From assembly GCA_024336345.1 (NCBI GenBank), contig JANFOG010000009.1, positions 1 to 64,000 on the forward strand: 64,000 nt of DNA. The letters are read 5' to 3'. Origin of the DNA: Mariannaea sp. PMI_226. Its lineage: Eukaryota; Ascomycota; Sordariomycetes; Hypocreales; Nectriaceae. Below the pieces are notes generated by a model. The model ran no database searches. It was not told the DNA's origin and was given only the letters and a program-made list of their open reading frames with translations. A program made the position numbers and the translations under genes. This document shows positions 36,244 to 46,138 of this stretch, in pieces; position 1 is the first letter of the stretch; the number at the start of each line of letters is the position of its first letter.

Positions 36244-38447
36244 TCACGCATTATCACCACTCCATGACCGTTTTGTTATCTTCGCCTTACACAAACTAAC
36301 CAATCGCCGCAGTTCGTTGGCTCGGACTGGTGTGGGCTGCTCTAATGAACAACGCGCTTTGGATACGAACGGACTTATGCTGCGCGATATGATCCGACGC
36401 CTGAAACGGGTTGAAGTAGCTTGGACTGCTTTGCTGGTAGCAGAATTAGGATGCCATCCGTTCTGGCGTGTGCTGCTGATAGGAGACTCTTCCTTTTGGC
36501 AGATGTTGACGGATGCAGACTTTGCAAACCTTCGCCGGTTAAACGAGTGGGACGGTAAACTCCCTTCGCCATTAACGTTGTACTCCTTGAGAGTTGATCT
36601 GGAAACGTCTAGTATCTTCTCGTTATTATGTGTGTAGAGCTCGCGATGAAAGGGCTCCGTCTCACGCCGAGATCTGCAGTAGCTCGAGGATGCCAGCGAT
36701 CTATCTTTTTTGGGGATCGCACACTCCTCATGCAATTCTCCATGGCGGGAGAGATACGGATTTTGCAGGCCTGCAGTACTGTGTTCTGTCGAACTCTTTT
36801 GAAACGTTGCAGAAATCCGGCGGAGAGCACTTCTCACCCCGCGGGCCTGCCCCTTCCTTATGGTCTCCCTGGATAATTTGCTGCCATTCTCATCGTCTCG
36901 TTTGCGACCGAGAGCTTCGAACAGACCAATCTTTTCCATCAATGGAGATGAGCTTTTGTCTTCGCTCCACTGCGTCCGTGCTGAAATCGATGTGCTTAAA
37001 ATTCCAATGCCTGGCGAAGTTTCTAGTGTGTTTTGGGTGCTTTGTCTCAGGGAGGAGATGGCACCAAGGCTAGTAACAGTCGTCGATTTCGACAGCGTCA
37101 AAGGTTTACACCGCAAGCTCTCTGCAAGGGCTATCTCGTCTCGCGTCCTTGGGACAACAGATAGTATTGGTGAGTTTGAGTTCTTTGAGTGATCAAACTT
37201 CTGCCTCAACCCAGATATTTTCGAGTCACACTGGGACACCAGTAGGCTAGCACTGGAGGTATTGACTTCAGTCGACTTGTCTTGTTTCTGTTGTTGCTGC
37301 TGCTGCCTTTTGAACTCTGAGTGGAACCCTTGCGGGCGTCGCCTCCTCTGAACGTCAACGACGGACTCCCCATTAGAATTGGACGCTGACAGAGAAGATG
37401 CCATTCTCTGAGCATTCTCTAGCCACCTTTGATTCCTGGGGCTCCCCACTGAAGGACTTTTGGATTTGAGAGATCGACGTGCAGTACCCTTGGTGGTAAT
37501 TGGCTGGTAATTAGTGGGGATGGGATTAGCATGAGGCCATCGATACGCATTCCAGGGTTTGCAAGGAGGACCAGAGCTGAAGTCGCAGGATTCACCAGAG
37601 GTCCTTTTCTTCACACGGAGCGTTAGTTCATGCTCAACAGTTTTGCTCGAACTCTCCAATATGCTAGTTGCGTACTCTGGTGGCGTTTCAAAATTAAGTG
37701 GAGGCGCGTCTGTTGAAGTATTCTGAAAATGGCTTGACTGGTGTTGAGGGTGAGACATTTGGAGATTTTGTGTGGAGGTAGGGAAACGCTCTGATGAATA
37801 TTCGTTGCAACCGGTTGGACACCGTGGCTGCAAGACTATTGAGTTCGTAGCCATAGGACTCGGGGCTTGAGAGAGTTTGGAAGAAGAGAGTGTATCTGGT
37901 GATAGCTTAGGTGACATAATGGAGGCTATGATAGAGTTAGAAATGTGGACAATGGTGCAGCAAGTCATGATGTATTACCACAGCTGTTATCCCTGACTTC
38001 AAACACACGTCTCCTCTCTGCAACAGATTTATGTCTTGGACCAAGGCCAAGACTGCTAACAGTAGCAGACGGCTTCGCTTTCAAGGACCGTGATCGACAG
38101 ACCTTGGACGAAAGGTTTGCCGGGGAAGGAGTGTGAGTGAGAGAGACCCCAATCGAATCATTAGGCAAGGTGATTTGGCTCATGCCGGCTCTGCTGAGTG
38201 ATGTGCAGTCGCCGTCACACGAGTCAAGTTTAACAGGTGCATCAGGTTTGAGGCGAAGACTGAAGCATGAATCTGCCTTAGAGAGAGGACTGGGCCCCCC
38301 GTACCTACTCTGGACTCGTCGGTTATCGAGTCCTTCGAACTTGGAGACAAGTTGAATTATGCTGCCAGCAGAGATTCGGTGCCGATAGTCATGCCCCATG
38401 CGCCGCTGCTCAGAAGCCGAGGTGAAGTCAAACTCTGAATCCATCAT
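36244..38447 (-). CDS. Serine-rich protein of unknown function
   Basis: Exons 38447-37979 and 37925-36244 give about 716 residues; the 53-nt intron has a GTAATA donor and CATAG acceptor and joins NSC to ASIMSPKLSP. The N-terminus carries a short, non-low-complexity motif (HRISAGSIIQLVSKFEGLDN), the only part that looks conserved. The rest is Ser/Thr/Arg/Lys-rich and predicted disordered, with a Gln run near 37280-37310 and a basic C-terminus (RRLVSLCKAKITKRSW). No enzyme motif, signal peptide or membrane segment is visible. I do not recognise the family; a phosphorylated scaffold or regulator is possible but only inferred. Confidence 0.65.
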
Positions 38448-39265
38448 AGTGATTGCGAGTTCAAGGCGTACATCAAGCGAAGACGCGCGGCGGTACCAAG
38501 CCCGGGGACCAAGATATTGAGAATTCCGCTATTGCTGAAACAAAAGATAGATGAACAAGGTCAGGGAAGGACTTTGATGATGATGGAAGAAGCTAGACAT
38601 TAGACTGAGCCACGCTGTATTTTTGGTTCGGAGGAACGCCTGTACCCCAAGGATTGGTATGAAGGGAGGGAAAGCGTGAGTGACCGACAGCAACAGGGAC
38701 AGACAGCTACACTACTATGGTATCTCTCTGCCTCCCTACCTAGGTAGGCATGTAGGCACCTGTGGCATAAGATGACATCACCAACTCCTTGTAGGTATGC
38801 CCGTATATAATATTCCCTGCATCACCAAACCCGAATAACGACCAGGCATGAAACACGGCCAAAAAAATATAATCATCCGCATGAAGCCATCACGATTTTG
38901 ATCCAACGCCTCTTCAATCATGGCCTTGATTAGCCTTTGTGATATTCAGAATCGATGCGAGTTTCCACTACACGTACTTCGTACACCCAACCCAACTCTT
39001 TTCTAATGTACAATGAAGGTATTATATTGTTTCGATATTGTTGTGTCATGCGTCGTCTAGTGCTCGTCCAAGCTCGAACAATTCCTCTTCGAGCACAGTT
39101 CCCAATAGTTGTTCCCTATGGAATCCGCAATTTCTTTACTGGCTGAGGAGGAGTTAGCCCTCGAGTTCAATTTGGAGGTGACCACATCCACGAAAGAAAG
39201 AAAAAATCCCCGCAAACTATTGCCACGCCGTTGTGTTGCATTGCTATGATACGTGAGGGGCCTAC
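38448..39265. other. Intergenic region upstream of the Ser-rich gene
   Basis: Contains the palindromic word CCTACCTAGGTAGG near 38738-38751. No gene recognised. Confidence 0.5.
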
Positions 39266-39504
39266 TTACGGAGGAAGAAGAAACTCGCTCCAGGAGCTGG
39301 CAAGAAATGTCACAGCAGCCTGTAAGTATGCGTCAGCACGTCGACACAGCAAGTACTGGTTTCTTTTTCACCCACGCCAAACACAGCAATGCTACGGACA
39401 ACTGAGGCGTTCTCAGAAGAGGTGAGGGCATCGTATGTAGCGCCAATAAAACCCTTGGGTGCGCGGCGAGAGCCCTTTTCGATATATGCGCGCTTGGGAG
39501 CCAT
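39266..39504 (-). CDS. TOM6: TOM complex small subunit, Tom6-like
   Basis: Exons 39504-39376 and 39319-39266 give 60 residues. The protein starts MAPKRAYIEKGSRRAPKGF, a basic cytosolic part, then continues ...VVRSIAVFGAAVTFLASSWSEFLLPP, a single C-terminal transmembrane helix with a short tail. Tail-anchored proteins of this size and pattern are small Tom subunits that stabilise the Tom40 import pore in the outer mitochondrial membrane. The donor is the GTGGGT at 39375, because the alternative GTGAAA four bases on breaks the frame. I favour Tom6 from remembered fungal sequences; another small Tom protein is possible. It is divergent from the next gene, 647 bases apart. Confidence 0.65.
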
Positions 39505-40151
39505 TTCGAATGCTGGTATATATTAATGAGATGAGGCGACGAGAAGGGAGGAGTAGATGAAGTGCGCTTCTTAATCGACGGGGACTGGAGGGTTTGATAA
39601 TGGCTCGAAGAGTAATTGGGGAAAATTTCGGCATGCGAACCAGGAGCCGGAGCTTCGATAGCCGATAACGACTGATAGCGGCTATGTCACATGATGGGCG
39701 TTTACTGGGTACCTTGGGGAAGGGTACGTAGTCTATGACACATCCGAGCGAGATAAAATGCTTCCAAGCTCAAATGAGTGGGGATTCGGCGTGGGCGGAT
39801 TTGGGTGGCTTGATTGGGGACGACCCCCGTCATTGTTACTGCTCCCTGCCCTGTGGGTGCTGCTTGTTCAGGTTACAATAGCATCGCTTCTGAGCATCAC
39901 TAAAGAATTGTGTTGGTGAAAAAGAAGCCCCGCGATAGTATTGTGAGGTCATTTCTCCATCTCGAACCTTGACAGCCTGGAGCCTCGCCTCGAGTCTCAG
40001 AATTGACAGTTTCCCTCTCCTCCTTGTTATCCTACAAACGCTACAAATCAGTATCCCCATTCAAGACCATACACCCTCAAGATCGTCTCATATTACCGGA
40101 TAAACAAATACACAACCAACTTCTTTCTGTAGCAGCATCGTTTGGCCGATA
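39505..40151. promoter_or_regulatory. Divergent promoter region TOM6 / unknown gene
   Basis: 647 bases between divergent starts; no gene seen. Confidence 0.5.
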
Positions 40152-41023
40152 ATGTCTGCCTCTCCTGGCCCGGGCGGTTTCCTCCCTCCAGCAGGTGGCC
40201 TTCCATCTCCTGCGCCTTCAACAGCGTCATCTAACCGCTCATCCTCGGGCCTCCCACATCCTAGAAGTAAGTCTCTTCGACCGGGCTCTAGCAAAGAGGA
40301 CTTGGTGAGGAGATTTGTCGAGGATAGGCTTCTGGAGACGTCCCGTCGATACGTCAAGAAGTTTGGCAATCCGGGGCCTGGAGACACAGTCGTGGGATAC
40401 AGCAGCTTCGGTGAAGTCTGCAAGGACCTGGATGCCATTATCAATGTCCTTTGGCTCTCTGGGACCCGTGAGTTCCAGTCTCTACCCTACCTAAGGTTAG
40501 GGGATTGATTACTGATATTAGTCTAGCTATGCTTGAAATCCCCTTTCTGCTACGGATTGCCAGCGACTTTACGCAATATGTCCGCTCATTTCCACCGTCT
40601 CCCAAAGCATCGTTCGCACTCTTGCGAAAACTAGATCACTGCTTTGCAAGTCTGTTGCGCGGCCAAGACTTGGTTTCAGACGAAACCTTGCCTGGTTTTG
40701 AGAACGGCTTGAGAGGTGGCATGACAACGACGGACATGGTTCGCTGTCGAAGTCTTGTGGAACAGAGCCGCATTTTGATGGTGGAGGTGATGAGCAGTGG
40801 AGATGTTGACGATGAGGACACGATAACGGAGATTGAAACAGACGTAGAGGATACTGAATCAAGTACATGGAATGGCCTGCCTGATGAGGAAGAGGAGAAG
40901 GTGCATTTGGACGCGGCACGGGTTTACGAGAATACTATTTTGCACCTGAACGAGAGGTTGGGAGATTCACTAGGGACGACTACCATGACCCAGGATATCA
41001 AGGTATGTATGACAGATGGATAA
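40152..41023 (+). CDS. Conserved fungal protein of unknown function
   Basis: Exon 1 is 40152-40467 and exon 2 starts at 40527 (acceptor TCTAG; the nearer TTAG would create a stop). Simple translation ends at 41023, giving about 270 residues. A consensus donor GTATGT at 41003 could instead join to 41193-41273, giving about 290 residues ending TIAEIVPV. The N-terminus is Pro/Ser/Gly-rich (GGFLPPAGGLPSP), then a helical region with RFVEDRLLETSRRYVKKFG and DLDAIINVLWLSGTP, then FALLRKLDHCFASLL and GMTTTDMVRCRSLVEQ, and an acidic region. I recognise it as a protein conserved in ascomycetes but know no experimentally established role. Confidence 0.75.
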
Positions 41024-42021
41024 AAGGCGCCTGTTGGATGGGGCATGTCAGCTGGGTTGTCTGTGTGTACATCTGTAGATAGGCGTGGAATTCGCCGAAA
41101 CCTGGTAAGTTTGGTAAACTTGATTAGAAGTAAGTGCCATGGAATTGAACGTGAAGTCATTTTTCGATCTGACAAGACTGTGTGATACACAGCTAGAGCT
41201 GCGGTTATCTACCCTGGAGCACGGAGATGATATGGCTAGAAGCGGTACGATCGCCGAAATCGTACCTGTTTGAACTCATAGGCTGGTTCTGAAATGAAAG
41301 GGAAAAAAATATTACGAAGATAAAATTATGCGAGTTTAGTTACGAACTGAATGTGTAACGAATACAGACAAACCCCCCCTACTTTACGTTACCTTGGAGC
41401 TTTCACTGGCGGGAACAGACCCTATCACCATCCGCCAGCACATCGAGTGACTCGATTGCCCTGTTTTGGGCCTTGGAGAATCATGTAGTAAAGAAATAAG
41501 GAGGAAGGGAAATGCGTAGGGAATGGTGTCAACAGACAAGGGCAAACCCGAGGGAGAGAAGGCGAAAGAAAAAGACAGAAAGGGAGCAGGAGGATAAAAC
41601 CTGAATCTCTACATCTACGCCTCATTGTCACACAGTTTCGCCAACATGAATAACTACCCACATGTATTTCATACTTCATGCACAATGGGTAGTTAGCTGC
41701 AGAAGGTTCAGTTCACCGCAGGGACTCTCATGGGAACAGCCACTCACAGGAAGTGGGGAGTAGACAACAGACGCATGCACGCATGACCTGGCTGTATGAA
41801 CTGTAGCTACAGGCGATATGAGACTCTTCACCTCAGGTATGTACTGTACCTACCTACCCAAGAAACGAACGGAGGAACGAGTAAATGGGACTAGAATGAG
41901 TAGTGTCAGCACAATCTGCAAGCAATGGGTCGTTGATGCTAAGACTGCAGGATTATTATAGGTTAAGGTACTGTCTAGTTGACTATGAGATGAGATGAGA
42001 TAAGATGAGATAAATGGTGCA

Positions 42022-42090
42022 AAGAAGAAGAAGAAGAAGAAGAAGAAGAAGAAGAAGAAGAAGAAGAAGAAGAAGAAGAAGAAGAAGAAA
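42022..42090. repeat. (GAA)n microsatellite, about 23 units
   Basis: About 69 bases of perfect AAG/GAA units. On the minus strand it yields a meaningless poly-Phe frame. Confidence 0.95.
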
Positions 42091-42867
42091 AAACCAACTT
42101 TACCTTGAGTGGAATGCATGAAAATGAGACCATGTACGTGTTGACGGCAGAGAAACAGAAACGTGTGTAGTAGAGGGAAACTCAGCCCGGCTTTGTGGCA
42201 GGATTGAACGCTCGGAGAGTGAATTATTTTGAAAAGCCACAATCACACATGAGTAGCTATACACGAAGCGGATTGGACCAGCCCGGCAATGGGATTTATG
42301 TCTCCAGACTTGGTGGGAAATTATTATGGCCTCATGGTATCGACAACTCATTCTACCTGCACACTGGCAAAGACGCCACAGGGCTTAATAGGTAATTTAT
42401 ATACGTGTCTAGGAAAGGCAAGTAAGTAAGGTAATTACTTACCTTTACTACCTAGGTCCCTGTTGGCAATGAACTCAAGCTCTCACTAGCTGCTTCACCT
42501 GGTGTCGTTTCACTTCGTCTTAGCGCCAGGCGGAAGATGGCCTCTGTGTCGCCAGTTTTGAGCCTCACTGTAATGAGCCTCGCGACCTTGCATCATTTTG
42601 TTTCCTCCCCACACCGTTGGTTCCTGGTATCCTGTTTCTCAGCCATCTGGTTGTCTTGAATGACATTGATTTCATGTTTGGCGCTGACCCGTCCTCATCC
42701 TCCTCCTGACACTACTACTTCTCTCAGGCGTTTGTTTCGTTTCGAAATGATCCGTGGATTTCCGCAAAGCGCGTACATTTATTTTGTGATTATAACACAA
42801 CAATCGTCAGAAGCGTCAGCCACTCAGAACACACACGCACACGCCCGATTTTTCTTTCGTCTTCTTA

Positions 42868-42869
42868 TT

Positions 42870-42900
<31 letters not shown>

Positions 42901-42913
42901 GGAGGGGGGCGGG
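42868..42913. repeat. T12-G23 homopolymer tract
   Basis: About twelve T then about twenty-three G, then GAGGGGGGCGGG. Such a G run could form a quadruplex, and its length is likely uncertain. Confidence 0.9.
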
Positions 42914-44106
42914 ATTCAGCTCCTGTGCTGTGCATTCTCAGCCTCTCCATCTTCCCCGCTGGGGAATGATTCTTTCACAGCCCAAACGCCATGACCATGT
43001 TAAGTCAAGTGGCCTACCAACTTATAGCCCATCATTGGTTAATCAATCAATCCATGTTGTTTCAGATGTCTTGGGAGCGGCTTTCTTAGCCAATCATCCC
43101 TCGCCACACCACTAACACCGGAAACGCCTCGTTGAGCCGAAACGCCCACGCAGTATTTCGGTATATCATAGTATCATGATCGTAAATATATGTGTTTTGA
43201 AAAGTTCAGAGTAGAGAAGGAAACCAGAAGAAGATGAGAACAATGGAAACATAAAGAAAAGTTCTAAAAAGATCCGAAAACAGCACAATAAGTTTGACCA
43301 TTCTATGCGTTGTACAGGCAGATGGTACCTTAACTCACCAAAACTTGGCCTGTCGCTTCCTCATCGAGCTCCTCCGTCCCATCACCTCATTTGTTCAACC
43401 TCTCCATATTAGCCGCTCATTGCAATATCTGTTTGTGTGTTTCATCTTTTTTCCACACACCCTAGCTTAGCCTGGCTCACTTCTCAATCGTGAACATCTT
43501 GAAGCCGCTCCTATTGTTGCTGTACCCCCCCGGTCCCCCGGTTCCTCTACCCTCTCCCCACTCGCAATCACTCGACGGACACTTCCTCTCATCGTACACC
43601 AATGCGTTCCCTGCCCATGCGACTTTTCTCCGGACGGTACCTGCATAGACGCTAGGCCAGATGAGAAATGTTACCCAAACAGCCCCCAAAGGAACTGCTC
43701 AGGCTAGACAGGGAGGTCTTGGATGGGTATACTGTATCATACATGGCCTTGAGATATATAGACCAACACATACCACCTCCATCATGTCGTCTTCATTACG
43801 AGGCCAACTGGTTTTCCTCCCCGTTCTCTTCTTTTCTTCTCTCTCACCCTTGGATCCAAGTCATTCCTTTTTGGTTAAACATAATTTCGCCCTGGAGGCA
43901 TCAACTATTAGTTGCAATCAATACCCTTCATTGTCCATATCAACATTCACTCACATTTACAATCGACCTGTGGTCCATTGCCAATCCTTTCAACAGATTT
44001 CTTTCTTCTAAGCCATACAGCAGACCTTCGCCTTCCATTTCACCATATAGATTTGCCCAACGAGAATCCCAGAAGGGATAATACAGAACAACCACGTGCA
44101 TAAAAA

Positions 44107-45006
44107 ATGCGCTTCTCAACCATTTTCTTCGCTTCCCTTCCAGCATCAATATCCGCAATTAACGCTCCCAATATTGATGGCTTCAATATTGTCTGGCAAG
44201 ATAACTTTTCTGGCTGCCAAGGGTGCGGCGTGGACACAAACCAATGGAACATCGTTGTCGACCTCTCTGTCAACAATGAAGTTCAAGAGTATTCCACGTC
44301 CAACTCCAACATTCAGCTGTCTGGTGCTGAATCTCTCCAAATTGTTCCCTGCAAGTCAACTGCAGGCACGTGGACTTCGGGACGTATCGAATCCAAGCAA
44401 ACATGGTCAACCCAGCCCGGAAAAGTCATGCGTGTTGAGGCACAGTTACGCCAGGGCGAGTCCATGAACAGACAGGGCATGTGGCCTGCGTTCTGGATGC
44501 TCGGCGATTCCATCCGCCACGGCACTGTGTGGCCCTTGTGCGGAGAATTGGATATCTTTGAGCGTGTCAACGGTGAGTTGACAGGCTACGGCACTGTCCA
44601 CTGTGGCCAAGTTGGTGGCGGCCCATGCAACGAGCCCAACGGCCTAGGAAAGGCTGTCGCCATGCCAGACGATGGATTCCACTTCTGGGCACTTGTCATT
44701 GATCGGACCTCGGGCAACTGGCAAACCGAAACCATCACTTGGCTCTTTGACGGCCAACCCTACCACAGCGTGACTGGCTCTCAGATTGGTGATGAGGGCA
44801 TCTGGGGGACCCTTGCTCACTCTCCCATGTTCATCCTCCTCAACGTCGCAGTTGGCGGCAATTGGCCTGTGAGTTTCCTGCCGTTTTCCTCTCTTGTCTT
44901 CACATTGACTAATTGTGTCTGGCAGGGCTATCCCGACCCTGCGACCGAGTCTGGATTCGGTAACATGATGGAGGCCATGTATGTCGCTGTTTATGAATCC
45001 TTGTGA
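44107..45006 (+). CDS. Secreted GH16 endo-1,3(4)-beta-glucanase
   Basis: Exons 44107-44868 and 44926-45006 give 280 residues. A signal peptide of about 17-20 residues (MRFSTIFFASLPASISA) is followed directly by the catalytic domain. The GH16 active-site motif GELDIFERVNG places the nucleophile at Glu147, the assisting Asp at 149 and the acid/base at Glu152. MWPAFWMLG and LLNVAVGGNWPG are further family landmarks. The enzyme hydrolyses beta-1,3/1,4-glucans outside the cell, in wall remodelling or nutrient use. No GPI-anchor signal or binding module is present. The 57-nt intron is a multiple of three and has no stop, so unspliced mRNA would encode a protein with a 19-residue insert after NWP. 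Confidence 0.93.
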   Translation: MRFSTIFFASLPASISAINAPNIDGFNIVWQDNFSGCQGCGVDTNQWNIVVDLSVNNEVQEYSTSNSNIQLSGAESLQIVPCKSTAGTWTSGRIESKQTWSTQPGKVMRVEAQLRQGESMNRQGMWPAFWMLGDSIRHGTVWPLCGELDIFERVNGELTGYGTVHCGQVGGGPCNEPNGLGKAVAMPDDGFHFWALVIDRTSGNWQTETITWLFDGQPYHSVTGSQIGDEGIWGTLAHSPMFILLNVAVGGNWPVSFLPFSSLVFTLTNCVWQGYPDPATESGFGNMMEAMYVAVYESL

Positions 45007-46138
45007 AATATCTGGTGCCGCGCGCATCCCAAGAGTTTCGGTTGCTGCATTTCAAAATTCAGTGTCTATTTGCTTCTACCCAACCCACCGATTGGATATC
45101 CATCTGTCGGGGGCCCTCTCGACCAACATCGACAGGACTTTTTTTTCTTCTTTCTTTTCTCCCAAAAGAAACAACAGGTCAATACCAACATTTGAGAGTT
45201 ACTGATCATTTTGATTATACATTTCTTGTACCGTTTTAGATACCCTAGTAGAGTAAGCTACAGCTCACATCATGGATAACTCCTGATATACAAATGATAC
45301 GGAGTTTAGACAGACCTAGACAGGCGCTCTCACCATTGAGCATAGAATCTGGAAAATTGACCGTAGGACGAGTTTATCATATCGTGTATGCACTATATTT
45401 TTGTAGTTTTTTGTATTGAATCTACCCTGACCTCCCACATACACCAGGCTGGGTGTCTAGCCGTCTGCTATCGAGTGTGGCACTGCAGTTGGTACCTAAG
45501 GACGAGAAAACTCCTCGTCTATGGCAAGATAACTTAAACATTGCCAACGCCAAGTCTTACAAACGCTATTTCCTACTGCAAGCCATTCAATTCACATGGC
45601 ATCGATTATGATACTCTCAAATTGAGAAGTCTGGACTCTTTTCTCTTTGACAACTACAAAAAAGAACATAATATGGTATGTGATTTTCGCAAACAGCTTC
45701 GGAATACACCCAATACCACTTTACATGAGGTAGCGCTCATATTGCCCTCCACCCAACACGTCCTTTCTCTCTTCCCGCTGTAGTTGGGGGCGGGAGCGAC
45801 GTACGGACAAAACAAAACAAACACAAGAGAGATCGACACAAGTTGGGAGAAAAAGAAGATAGAAAACATGAAGAAGGAAAGGGGATTGAACAAAAAAAGA
45901 TAACCACAAACCAACTAGCAAAGAGTTCCCACGAGTGTAACAAGCAACAACAGTCGACAGTCAAAATCACAATAGACTCTTTTCCCCAGAAGCCACCACA
46001 AAGGAGCAATAACCCCTCCGGGACCTTATCGCCGCATAACCATGATATAATGTCCACATAAAAAACGCCGTGACGAATGATGCCAGAATTAGTTTGACCC
46101 AAGAAGTTAATGCCGACCCAACACAAGCACCTTCACAT
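45007..46138. other. Convergent 3' flanks of GH16 and the SomA-like gene
   Basis: 1.1 kb, AT-richer, with A-rich tracts near 45790-45910. No gene recognised. Confidence 0.5.

Larger units (their letters stand above)
41274..44106. other. 2.8-kb gene-poor interval with simple repeats
   Basis: Holds a GAGAT repeat (about 41986-42012), a long GAA run, a T-then-G homopolymer and AT-richer sequence, plus the GH16 promoter at its right end. Frames in this interval are short or driven by repeats, and I recognise no protein. Confidence 0.5.

Noticed and set aside
41850..42242. Minus-strand frame with a long Phe run
   Set aside because: The run is only the GAA microsatellite read on the other strand.
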